Below, piece after piece: positions 1-7,966 of a DNA stretch of 45,255 nt (the stretch's first letter is position 1; each line of letters starts with the position of its first letter). Made by a program: the position numbers and the translations under genes. The notes beneath the pieces are model-generated. The model saw only the letters and a list, made by a program, of their open reading frames with translations. It had not been told where the DNA came from and ran no database searches. Location: contig CALUOT010000019.1 of NCBI GenBank assembly GCA_944322355.1, positions 1-45,255 of the forward strand. The letters are read 5' to 3'. Origin of the DNA: an uncultured Bacteroides sp. (GTDB lineage: Bacteria > Bacteroidota > Bacteroidia > Bacteroidales > Bacteroidaceae).

Positions 1-1
1 C

Positions 2-985
2 TTCAACACGGCGATGACGGGATACCCCGAAAGCCTGACCGACCCAAGCTATGCCGGGCAGCTGATGACATTGACCTATCCCCTGGTGGGCAACTATGGT
101 GTGCCGCCCTTCACCTTCGCTGAGAATGGGCTGCCTCACTTCATGGAAAGCGAGAAGATTCATGCCGAGGCCATCATCGTAAGCGACTACAGCGAGAACT
201 ACAGCCATTGGAACGCTGTAGAGAGCCTGGGCGACTGGCTCAAGCGCGAGCACATACCCGGCGTCACCGGCATCGACACGCGAGCACTGACCAAGGCTTT
301 GCGCGAGCATGGCGTGATGATGGGCAAGATTGTCTTCGATGATGAATCGGACAACATACCCACCGCGCAATACTCTGGCGTGAACTATGTAGACAAAGTG
401 TCCTGCAAGAGCGTCATCCGTTACAACGAAGGGGCAGGGAAGAAGGTGGTTCTTGTTGACTGCGGCGTCAAGGCGAACATTCTCCGCTGTCTTATCAAGA
501 GGGGCGTAGAGGTCATCCGTGTGCCTTGGGACTACGACTTCAACGGCTTGGAGTTCGATGGTCTCTTCATTTCCAACGGTCCCGGAGACCCGGACACGTG
601 CGATGCCGCCGTGCAGAACATCCGGCGGGCTATGGCCAACGAGAAGCTCCCCATCTTCGGCATCTGCATGGGTAACCAACTCCTTAGCAAGGCCGGAGGG
701 GCGAAAATCTATAAATTGAAATACGGACACCGAAGCCACAACCAACCTGTACGCATGGTAGGAACGGAGCGCTGCTTCATCACCAGCCAGAACCACGGCT
801 ATGCGGTGGACAACAATACGCTGGGCGCCGATTGGGAACCGCTCTTTGTGAACATGAACGACGGCTCGAACGAAGGCATACGCCACAAGACGAATCCTTG
901 GTTCTCCGCGCAGTTCCATCCCGAAGCAGCCTCAGGGCCGACGGACACAGAGTTCCTCTTTGATGAGTTTGTTAAACTGCTCTAA
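2..985 (+). CDS. carA: Carbamoyl-phosphate synthase small subunit, 5' end outside the window
   Basis: This is the glutamine-hydrolysing subunit that passes ammonia to CarB to make carbamoyl phosphate for pyrimidine and arginine synthesis in the cytoplasm. The frame is open from base 2, giving FNTAMTGYPESLTDPSY, a stretch that lies some 40-50 residues inside the protein, so the true start is upstream. Counting from the first Met at 14, the class I glutamine amidotransferase half carries the nucleophile Cys218 in GICMGNQ and the His302/Glu304 pair in FHPEA. The stop is at 983-985. carB follows on the same strand after 222 bp that contain a 23-bp repeat array. Identity is very secure; only the N-terminus is missing. 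Confidence 0.97.
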   Translation, partial: FNTAMTGYPESLTDPSYAGQLMTLTYPLVGNYGVPPFTFAENGLPHFMESEKIHAEAIIVSDYSENYSHWNAVESLGDWLKREHIPGVTGIDTRALTKALREHGVMMGKIVFDDESDNIPTAQYSGVNYVDKVSCKSVIRYNEGAGKKVVLVDCGVKANILRCLIKRGVEVIRVPWDYDFNGLEFDGLFISNGPGDPDTCDAAVQNIRRAMANEKLPIFGICMGNQLLSKAGGAKIYKLKYGHRSHNQPVRMVGTERCFITSQNHGYAVDNNTLGADWEPLFVNMNDGSNEGIRHKTNPWFSAQFHPEAASGPTDTEFLFDEFVKLL

Positions 986-1040
986 ACTGTAAAGAAAAAT
1001 AACAATAAAGAACCGTTTTATAACTCATTGATTATCAGTA

Positions 1041-1143
1041 GTGTTTAAAACACCTTGACTTGGTAGCTACTAAAACGGTGTCTCGGTAGCTACTAAATGG
1101 TTGTCAAGGTAGCTACTAAAAGGTTGCCAAGGTAGCTACCAAA
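1041..1143. repeat. Four-copy 23-bp tandem array in the carA-carB spacer
   Basis: The words GGTAGCTACTAAA, GGTAGCTACTAAA, GGTAGCTACTAAA and GGTAGCTACCAAA begin at 1062, 1085, 1108 and 1131, exactly 23 bp apart. Each contains the perfect 8-bp palindrome GTAGCTAC. Just before them is the hairpin GTGTTTAAAACAC at 1041-1053, and CCTTGAC (1053-1059) is matched by GTCAAGG (1103-1109). There is no hairpin with a T-run and no reading frame. If carA and carB share one transcript the array is transcribed. Function unknown. Confidence 0.9.
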
Positions 1144-1207
1144 GGAGCCTGTCGTAAGATTGTAAATTATTTGCACCGTAATCATAACAAAAACAAAAGA
1201 CAAGACA

Positions 1208-4200
1208 ATGAAACCAACAGACATAAAGAAAGTGTTGCTCCTCGGTTCGGGCGCACTGAAGATTGGCGAGGCGGGCGAGTTCGACTACTCCGGTTCGCAG
1301 GCTCTCAAGGCCCTGAAGGAAGAGGGCATCGAGACCGTGCTCATCAACCCCAACATCGCCACCGTGCAGACGTCAGAGGGCGTGGCCGACCAAATCTACT
1401 TCCTCCCCGTCACGCCTTACTTCGTGGAGAAGGTCATCCAGAAGGAGCGCCCGGAAGGCATTATGCTGGCCTTCGGCGGACAGACGGCACTGAACTGCGG
1501 CGTGTCACTCTACAAAAGCGGTGTACTGGAGAAGTACGGCGTCCGTGTGTTGGGCACGCCGGTGCAGGCCATCATCGATACGGAAGACCGCGAGCTGTTC
1601 GTTGAACGTCTGAACGAGATTGACGTGAAGACCATCAAGAGCGAGGCGGTAGAAAACGCCGAAGACGCCCGCCGTGCCGCTGCAGCATTGGGCTATCCCG
1701 TCATTGTCCGTGCCGCCTACGCCCTCGGAGGCTTGGGCAGCGGCTTCTGCGACAACGAGGAGCAACTGAACGTGCTGGTTGAAAAAGCCTTCTCCTTCTC
1801 GCCCCAGGTACTTGTGGAGAAGAGCCTGCGCGGTTGGAAAGAGGTGGAATACGAAGTGGTGCGCGACCGCTACGACAACTGCATCACCGTCTGCAACATG
1901 GAGAACTTCGACCCGTTGGGCATCCACACCGGTGAGTCCATCGTCATCGCACCCAGCCAGACGCTCTCCAACACCGACTACCACAAGCTGCGCGAGCTGG
2001 CCATCCGCATCATCCGTCACATCGGCATCGTGGGCGAGTGCAACGTGCAGTATGCCTACGACCCGCAGTCGGAAGACTACCGCGTCATCGAAGTCAACGC
2101 GAGACTCAGCCGTTCGTCTGCCTTGGCTTCAAAAGCGACAGGCTATCCCTTGGCTTTCGTGGCCGCGAAGTTAGGATTAGGATATGGCCTCTTCGAACTG
2201 AAGAACTCCGTTACCAAGACTACGAGCGCTTTCTTTGAGCCTGCGTTGGACTACGTGGTCTGCAAGATACCCCGTTGGGACTTGGGTAAGTTCCACGGCG
2301 TGGACAAAGAACTGGGCTCTTCCATGAAGTCCGTGGGTGAAGTCATGGCCATCGGCCGCACCTTTGAGGAAGCCATCCAGAAGGGCCTCCGCATGATAGG
2401 ACAGGGCATGCACGGCTTCGTGGAGAACAAAGAACTGGTCATCCCCGACATTGATAAAGCGTTGCGCGAGCCGACAGACAAGCGCATCTTCGTCATCTCC
2501 AAGGCATTCCGCGCCGGTTACACCGTCGACCAGGTGCACGAGCTGACCAAGATTGACCGTTGGTTCCTCGAGAAGCTGATGAACATCATGCAGACCTCGA
2601 AAGAACTTCACGCCTGGGGCGCCAACCACAAGCAACTGACCGACCTGCCCGATACCTTATTATATAAAGCAAAACGTCAGGGCTTCTCCGACTTCCAGGT
2701 GGCACGAGCCATCGGCATGGAAGGCGAGATGGAAGATGCCATCGTCACCATGCGACAGCATCGTAAGCAACGCGGCATCGTGCCTGTGGTGAAGCAGATA
2801 GACACCTTGGCTGCCGAGTATCCTGCCCAGACCAACTACCTGTACTTGACATACAGTGGCACGGAGAACGACGTACATTACCTGGGCGACCACAAATCTA
2901 TTGTCGTGCTTGGTTCGGGCGCTTACCGCATCGGCTCCTCGGTAGAGTTCGACTGGTGCGGCGTGCAGGCATTGAACACCATCCGCAAGCAAGGTTACCG
3001 CAGCGTGATGATTAACTATAACCCTGAGACGGTATCGACTGACTACGACATGTGCGACCGCCTCTACTTCGACGAACTGACGTTCGAGCGTGTCATGGAT
3101 ATTCTCGACCTGGAGAACCCGCATGGAGTCATTGTTTCTACCGGAGGGCAGATCCCCAATAACTTAGCTATGCGCTTGGACGAGCAACATGTACCCATCC
3201 TCGGTACCTCGGCCAAGAGCATTGACAACGCTGAAGACCGCGACAAATTCTCTGCCATGCTGGACCGCATCGGCGTGGACCAGCCCGAATGGAGCGCACT
3301 GACAAGCATGGAAGACATCAACGCCTTTGTACAGAAAGTAGGTTTCCCCGTCTTGGTGCGTCCTTCGTATGTACTGAGCGGTGCCGCCATGAACGTCTGC
3401 TCCAACCAGGAGGAATTGGAACGCTTCCTGCAACTGGCGGCTAACGTCAGCCAGAAACATCCGGTGGTAGTGAGCCAATTCATCGAACATGCTAAGGAAG
3501 TGGAAATGGATGCCGTGGCACGCGACGGAGAAATCATAGCCTACGCCATCAGCGAGCATATCGAGTTTGCCGGAGTACACTCAGGAGACGCCACCATTCA
3601 GTTCCCGCCTCAGAAGCTTTACGTAGAGACCGTGCGCCGCATCAAGCGCATCAGCCGCGAGATTGCTAGGGAATTGAAAATATCCGGTCCCTTCAACATA
3701 CAATTCCTGGCAAGGGACAATGACATCAAGGTCATTGAGTGCAACCTGCGCGCTTCGCGCTCTTTCCCCTTCGTGAGCAAGGTGTTGAAGATCAATCTTA
3801 TCGAACTGGCCACCAAAATCATGTTGGGCATTCCTGTGGAGAAGCCGGACAAGAACCTGTTCGACCTCGACTATGTGGGTATCAAGGCCAGCCAGTTCAG
3901 CTTCAACCGCTTGCAGAAAGCCGACCCCGTGTTGGGTGTAGACATGGCTTCTACCGGTGAGGTAGGCTGTCTGGGTGACGACACCAACTGTGCTATCCTC
4001 AAAGCGATGCTGTCCGTAGGCCAACGCATACCGGAAAAGAACATCCTCCTCTCCACCGGCGGTCCTAAGCAAAAGGTTGAAATGCTCCAAGCTGCCCGCA
4101 TGCTCCAGAAGAAAGGTTATAAGCTCTTTGCCACGGGTGGTTCATCCAAGTTCCTCACCGAGAATGGCGTGGAGAACACCCGCGTCTACTGGCCCAGCGA

Positions 4201-4438
4201 AGAAGGTCAGCCCCAGGCGCTCGACATGTTGCACCGCAAGGAGATAGACATGGTGGTAAATATTCCGAAGAACCTGACAGCAGGTGAATTGACCAACGGC
4301 TATAAGATACGCCGCGCGGCTATCGACTTGAACATCCCGCTTATCACCAATGCCCGTTTGGCCAGCGCCTTCATCAACGCTTTCTGCACCATGTCGGTAG
4401 ACGACCTGCAGATTAAATCGTGGGCGGAATACAAATAA
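1208..4438 (+). CDS. carB: Carbamoyl-phosphate synthase large subunit
   Basis: The protein has 1076 residues, the usual CarB length. It forms carbamoyl phosphate from bicarbonate, ammonia supplied by CarA and two ATP. The N-terminal synthetase half begins with the family opening (VLLLGSGALKIGEAGEFDYSG). The second, homologous half begins near residue 565 with VVLGSGAYRIGSSVEFDWCG. Each half holds an ATP-grasp domain. The C-terminus is an MGS-like allosteric domain (LFATGGSSKFLTENGV). The ATG at 1208 fits the start of the family. A hairpin plus T-run directly follows the stop. Nothing is truncated or fused. It is paired with carA upstream, as expected. Confidence 0.98.
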   Translation: MKPTDIKKVLLLGSGALKIGEAGEFDYSGSQALKALKEEGIETVLINPNIATVQTSEGVADQIYFLPVTPYFVEKVIQKERPEGIMLAFGGQTALNCGVSLYKSGVLEKYGVRVLGTPVQAIIDTEDRELFVERLNEIDVKTIKSEAVENAEDARRAAAALGYPVIVRAAYALGGLGSGFCDNEEQLNVLVEKAFSFSPQVLVEKSLRGWKEVEYEVVRDRYDNCITVCNMENFDPLGIHTGESIVIAPSQTLSNTDYHKLRELAIRIIRHIGIVGECNVQYAYDPQSEDYRVIEVNARLSRSSALASKATGYPLAFVAAKLGLGYGLFELKNSVTKTTSAFFEPALDYVVCKIPRWDLGKFHGVDKELGSSMKSVGEVMAIGRTFEEAIQKGLRMIGQGMHGFVENKELVIPDIDKALREPTDKRIFVISKAFRAGYTVDQVHELTKIDRWFLEKLMNIMQTSKELHAWGANHKQLTDLPDTLLYKAKRQGFSDFQVARAIGMEGEMEDAIVTMRQHRKQRGIVPVVKQIDTLAAEYPAQTNYLYLTYSGTENDVHYLGDHKSIVVLGSGAYRIGSSVEFDWCGVQALNTIRKQGYRSVMINYNPETVSTDYDMCDRLYFDELTFERVMDILDLENPHGVIVSTGGQIPNNLAMRLDEQHVPILGTSAKSIDNAEDRDKFSAMLDRIGVDQPEWSALTSMEDINAFVQKVGFPVLVRPSYVLSGAAMNVCSNQEELERFLQLAANVSQKHPVVVSQFIEHAKEVEMDAVARDGEIIAYAISEHIEFAGVHSGDATIQFPPQKLYVETVRRIKRISREIARELKISGPFNIQFLARDNDIKVIECNLRASRSFPFVSKVLKINLIELATKIMLGIPVEKPDKNLFDLDYVGIKASQFSFNRLQKADPVLGVDMASTGEVGCLGDDTNCAILKAMLSVGQRIPEKNILLSTGGPKQKVEMLQAARMLQKKGYKLFATGGSSKFLTENGVENTRVYWPSEEGQPQALDMLHRKEIDMVVNIPKNLTAGELTNGYKIRRAAIDLNIPLITNARLASAFINAFCTMSVDDLQIKSWAEYK

Positions 4439-4469
4439 CGGACCGGCATCGGTCGCGTCCCAGTTCAGT

Positions 4470-4501
4470 GGCGGAGCTTCCCCGGAGGTTCCGCCTTTTT
4501 C
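4470..4501 (+). terminator. Rho-independent terminator after carB
   Basis: GGCGGA (4470-4475) pairs with TCCGCC (4490-4495) around a GC-rich loop and is followed by five T. It lies 32 bp after the carB stop. A smaller hairpin, GACCG-GCAT-CGGTC, precedes it at 4441-4454. Confidence 0.85.
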
Positions 4502-4520
4502 GTGCCCGTGGGTGGACGGA

Positions 4521-4650
4521 GGACATGCGCATCTCTGCGGTTCGGACATGCGCATCTCTGCGGTTCGGACATGCGCATCTCTGCAGTTCGGACATGCGCA
4601 TCTCTGCGGTTCGAACCTGCGCATCTCTGAAGCATAGACATGCGCAGGTC
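4521..4650. repeat. Six-copy 23-bp tandem array between carB and the AraC-type gene
   Basis: Units of 23 bp begin at 4521, 4544, 4567, 4590, 4613 and 4636. The first four are nearly identical (GGACATGCGCATCTCTGCGG then TTC); the last two are degenerate. The conserved units contain the perfect 8-bp palindrome ATGCGCAT. The array lies beyond the carB terminator, between two convergent genes. A separate perfect 12-bp palindrome, GCCGACGTCGGC, is at 4665-4676. Reading frames that cross the array are only low-complexity translations of the repeat. Confidence 0.93.
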
Positions 4651-4686
4651 CTTCCCGGACACCTGCCGACGTCGGCTGGCGTCGCT

Positions 4687-5574
4687 TCAGGTCTTCTCCC
4701 GATATTCCGTGGGTGTCATGCCGGTCATCCGCCGGAAGAATTTGGCGAAGGCCGTCGGCGTGGGGAAGTTCAGCTCGTCGGCTATCTGGTAGGCCAGCAG
4801 GTCGCTCTGCTTCAGCAGTACCTTGGCCTCTAGCGTGACGGCCCGGTTTATCCACTCCATCACCGTCTGCCCGCTGGCTTCGCGCACAAGGGTGCTCAGG
4901 TAGTTGGGGCTGAGGTAGAGGTGCGAGGCGTAGAAGCCCACGGTGCGCTCGCGTCGGGCGTGCCGGCCCACCAAGGTCAGGAATCGGTGGAACAGGGCGT
5001 CCTGGTGTCCGGCGTGCGAGGTGTCGGTGTCCTGCTGGGACCGGTAGAGGGATTTCAGGGTGAAGAGCAGGGCGGAGAGCAGGTGGCGCACCGTGTCGCG
5101 GCAGTAGGGCATGGCGGTGAGCGACTGCCACAGCAGCTCGTAGTGCCGCCCGATGTGCTGCCACAGTTCCTCGGTGGGGCGGATGCACACGCCTTGTGTC
5201 AGCTCCAGTTCGCGCGTCATGGGCAGCAGGGGCATCAGCTTCTCCGAGGGGGCTATCATCTGGAAGTCGCAGTCGGGGCTGAGGTTGCGCAGCTCGATGA
5301 TGTCGCCCGGCAGGCAGATGAGGAGGTCGCCCCCGCGCACTTCGTACTCGCTGAGGTTGATGACGTAGACCAGCGACCCCCGCAGGATGCGGGCGATGCG
5401 GTACTCGCGCAGGCGGTAGGGCTGTCCGGTGCGTACGGGCAGCTGGTCCTTGTAGTGGGCCGCGCTGTAGATGAGCCCGATGTCCTGGTTGACGAATCGG
5501 TAGCCCGCTTCGGTGGTGATGGCGTGGCGCGAGCGTATTTCTTCGTAAAGCAGTTCGATAGGTTTTCCTTTCAT
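4687..5574 (-). CDS. AraC-family transcriptional regulator
   Basis: A cytoplasmic DNA-binding regulator of 295 residues from the preferred start. The N-terminal part looks like a cupin-type sensing domain (YVINLSEYEVRGGDLLICLP). The C-terminal hundred residues carry the double helix-turn-helix, with LYLSPNYLSTLVREASG and the closing signature FPTPTAFAKFFRRMTGMTP. An upstream in-frame ATG at 5625 exists, but the promoter -7 box at 5603-5610 lies between it and 5574, so 5574 is the likelier start. The gene is divergent from the efflux operon that begins at 5738, with 163 bp between the starts, so it probably controls that operon. The inducer is unknown. Confidence 0.9.
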   Translation of the reverse strand: MKGKPIELLYEEIRSRHAITTEAGYRFVNQDIGLIYSAAHYKDQLPVRTGQPYRLREYRIARILRGSLVYVINLSEYEVRGGDLLICLPGDIIELRNLSPDCDFQMIAPSEKLMPLLPMTRELELTQGVCIRPTEELWQHIGRHYELLWQSLTAMPYCRDTVRHLLSALLFTLKSLYRSQQDTDTSHAGHQDALFHRFLTLVGRHARRERTVGFYASHLYLSPNYLSTLVREASGQTVMEWINRAVTLEAKVLLKQSDLLAYQIADELNFPTPTAFAKFFRRMTGMTPTEYREKT

Positions 5575-5602
5575 GGCGTATATAATAAGGTAAATGCAGA
5601 GG

Positions 5603-5610
5603 CAAAGGTA
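5603..5610 (-). promoter_or_regulatory. -7 box (TACCTTTG) of the AraC-type gene
   Basis: It matches the Bacteroides -7 consensus TAnnTTTG on the minus strand. Transcription would begin near 5595-5598, about 20 nt before the ATG at 5574. This decides the start of the gene. Confidence 0.75.
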
Positions 5611-5707
5611 AGAATAATCCGACATAGGGAGCCTCTTTCTTCGACCAATCGTAGGATAAGGACATATTTTCCACGTATCGGATGGAGGACTTCTGGTATA
5701 TATCGGT

Positions 5708-5715
5708 TATCTTTG
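5708..5715 (+). promoter_or_regulatory. -7 box (TATCTTTG) of the efflux operon
   Basis: It matches TAnnTTTG and ends 22 bp before the ATG at 5738. The divergent spacer shared with the AraC-type gene is the natural place for that regulator to bind. Confidence 0.78.
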
Positions 5716-5737
5716 CTCGTGTATAACGAACGATGTG

Positions 5738-7039
5738 ATGTGTATGAAATGCAAGATTCTTTTACCTCTCTGCCTCCTGCTGCTTGCTTCGGGCCTCGCG
5801 GCGCAGGCGCCCGTGCCGGCCGACAGCCTGCCGCTCACGCTGGACGAGTGCCATCGGCTGGCGCAGGCGAACTATCCCTTGGTGCGCCGCTACGGCCTCA
5901 TTGGGCAGGCACGAGACTATGACCTGAGCAATGCCGCCAAGGGCTATCTGCCCCAAATCACCCTGACGGGAAAGGCCACCTACCAGAGCGAGGCCACGCA
6001 ACTGCCTTTCGATATTCCTGATGTGGGTCGCATCGGCCTGCCCAAGGACCAGTACCAAGTGGCGGTGGAGGTGAGCCAGACGCTGTGGGACGGCGGGGAC
6101 ATCCGCTGGCGCAAGCGGCAGACTGAAGCCGAAGCCGATGTGGAGACAGCCCGCCAGCAGGTGGACATGTATGCCGTGACGGAACGCGTCAACCAGCTCT
6201 ACTTCGGCATCCTGTTGCTGGAAGAACAGCTGCATCAGAACACCCTGCTCCAAGAGGACCTGCAACGGACGTACCGGCAGATTGCCACGTATAAGGAACA
6301 GGGCGTGGCCAACCAGAGCGACCTGGACGCCGTCCGCGTGGAGCAGCTGGACACCCGTCAGCAGCGGGCGACGCTGGAGGCTACCCGTGAGGCATACCTG
6401 CGGATGCTGGGCGCCTTCACCGGCCGCAGCCTCCCGGCAGAGACCCGCTTGCGGAAGCCGGCGGACGACGAAGGGTGGGGCACAGGACTCCTGCCCGACA
6501 ACCTGCGCCCGGAACTGCATTGGTACGATGCCCGGTCGCGTCGGCTGGATGTGCAGGAATCTTCGCTTCGCACCGGCTACCTGCCCCGCTTCGGCGTCTT
6601 CGTGCAGGGGGCTTATGGCAATCCCGGGCTGGACCTGTTCGAAGACGACTTCGGGGCGTGGTACATGGCCGGCGTGCGCTTCACCTGGAACTTCGGCAGC
6701 CTGTACACGCTGAAGAACAGCCGCCGTTCCTTGCAGACCCATCGTCGGCAAGTGGACGTAGACCGCGACGTGTTTCTGTTCAACACTCGTCTGGAGGCGA
6801 CCGAGCAAGATGCGCAGGTACGTGCCTTGCGCCAGCAGATGGCGGACGACGACGAAATCATCCGCCTGCGCCACAACATCCGTCTGGCCGCCGAAGCCAA
6901 GCTGGCTAACGGGACCCTCAGCGTGACGGACCTGCTGACGGAGATTACCCGTGAAAGCCTGGCACGCAGCACCAAGGCACAACACGAAGTACAACTGCTG
7001 ATGGCCGTATGGCAACTGAAATATATGTTGAACCGATAA
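5738..7039 (+). CDS. TolC-like outer-membrane efflux channel
   Basis: First gene of a five-gene efflux operon. The protein has about 433 residues and begins with a signal peptide (MKCKILLPLCLLLLASGLAAQ), so it is exported. The mature part starts with the outer-membrane efflux family opening (LTLDECHRLAQANYPLVRRYGL) and contains long helical, Gln/Glu-rich segments and beta-like stretches, as in TolC-type trimeric channels. A GTG at 5735 and ATGs at 5738 and 5744 are all in frame; 5738 or 5744 is likeliest. The adaptor gene follows after 12 bp. It should form the outer-membrane exit for the ABC pump encoded downstream. The substrate cannot be read from the sequence. Confidence 0.92.
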   Translation: MCMKCKILLPLCLLLLASGLAAQAPVPADSLPLTLDECHRLAQANYPLVRRYGLIGQARDYDLSNAAKGYLPQITLTGKATYQSEATQLPFDIPDVGRIGLPKDQYQVAVEVSQTLWDGGDIRWRKRQTEAEADVETARQQVDMYAVTERVNQLYFGILLLEEQLHQNTLLQEDLQRTYRQIATYKEQGVANQSDLDAVRVEQLDTRQQRATLEATREAYLRMLGAFTGRSLPAETRLRKPADDEGWGTGLLPDNLRPELHWYDARSRRLDVQESSLRTGYLPRFGVFVQGAYGNPGLDLFEDDFGAWYMAGVRFTWNFGSLYTLKNSRRSLQTHRRQVDVDRDVFLFNTRLEATEQDAQVRALRQQMADDDEIIRLRHNIRLAAEAKLANGTLSVTDLLTEITRESLARSTKAQHEVQLLMAVWQLKYMLNR

Positions 7040-7051
7040 GCATACCGAACG

Positions 7052-7960
7052 ATGAAGAAGAAACACCTTTTACCGACTGTCCTGTGTGCGTTGTCGCTGC
7101 TGTCTTGCTCCGGCGGACTGCCCGACTATGATGCCACAGGTACCTTCGAGTCCACCGAAGTATTGGTTTCTGCCGAAACACAAGGCCGCCTGCTGTCCCT
7201 GGCCATCGAGGAAGGCGACCGCCTGGAGGCCGGGCAGCAGGTGGGTTGCATTGACACCGTGCAATTGCATCTGCGCAAGCTACAGCTGCAGGCAGGCATG
7301 AAGTCCGTGGACCGCCAACGCCCCGACATTCGTACCCAGATAGCCGCCACGCAGGAACAGATACGGCAGGCCGACCGCGAGTGCCGCCGTCTGACCCGCC
7401 TGGTAGAAGCAGGAGCCGCCAACCGGAAAGACCTGGACGACGCGACCACCCTGCTCGAAGTGCTGAACCGGCAGTTGGCCGCCCAGCAGTCCACGTTGAC
7501 GAACAGCGACGAGAGCCTGACCTGGCAATTCTCATCGGTGGCGGTAGAAGTGGCCCAGGTGGAAGACCAGCTGTCCAAATGCCGCATCCGGGCGCCGCTC
7601 AGCGGGACCGTATTGGCCAAGTATGCCGAAGAAGGCGAGTTGGCCGTGCCCGGCACGCCGCTCTTCAAGATGGCGGACTTGGATAAAGTCTACCTGCGTG
7701 CTTATGTCACCAGCCACCAACTGTCGCGCATCTCACTGGGGCAGACGCTCACCGTCCATGCCGACTATGGCGATGGGGAACACCGCGAATATACCGGCAC
7801 CGTGACCTGGATATCGGATACCGCCGAGTTCACTCCCAAGACCATCCTCACCGACGACGAACGAGCCAACCAAGTCTACGCAGTGAAGATAGCCGTGCCC
7901 AACGACGGCATGCTGAAGCTGGGCATGTACGGTGGCATCTATCTGCCGGACGAAACATAG
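7052..7960 (+). CDS. HlyD-type periplasmic adaptor lipoprotein
   Basis: A membrane-fusion protein of 302 residues that links the inner-membrane ABC pump to the outer-membrane channel. The N-terminus has a lipoprotein signal with the lipobox LLSC (Cys19). A barrel-sandwich half follows (VLVSAETQGRLLSLAIEEGD), then a helical hairpin of about residues 75-165, then the second half (CRIRAPLSGTVLAKYAEEGE) and a beta-barrel region (VYLRAYVTSHQLSRISLGQ). This layout resembles E. coli YbhG. The ABC ATPase starts 6 bp after the stop, consistent with one transcript. Confidence 0.92.
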   Translation: MKKKHLLPTVLCALSLLSCSGGLPDYDATGTFESTEVLVSAETQGRLLSLAIEEGDRLEAGQQVGCIDTVQLHLRKLQLQAGMKSVDRQRPDIRTQIAATQEQIRQADRECRRLTRLVEAGAANRKDLDDATTLLEVLNRQLAAQQSTLTNSDESLTWQFSSVAVEVAQVEDQLSKCRIRAPLSGTVLAKYAEEGELAVPGTPLFKMADLDKVYLRAYVTSHQLSRISLGQTLTVHADYGDGEHREYTGTVTWISDTAEFTPKTILTDDERANQVYAVKIAVPNDGMLKLGMYGGIYLPDET

Positions 7961-7966
7961 ACGGTC

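Noticed and set aside
4521-4650. A CRISPR-like array
   Set aside because: The units are contiguous 23-bp repeats with no unique spacers, no leader and no cas gene in the window.
4142-5674. A 510-codon minus-strand frame over the end of carB, the array and the AraC-type gene
   Set aside because: It crosses carB, a terminator and the repeat array; its product is low-complexity Arg/Pro/His text with no domain.
5762-7066. A 434-codon open frame on the minus strand opposite the TolC-like gene
   Set aside because: It is as long as the TolC-like gene but mirrors its GC-rich codons; the plus-strand product has a signal peptide, family motifs and operon context.
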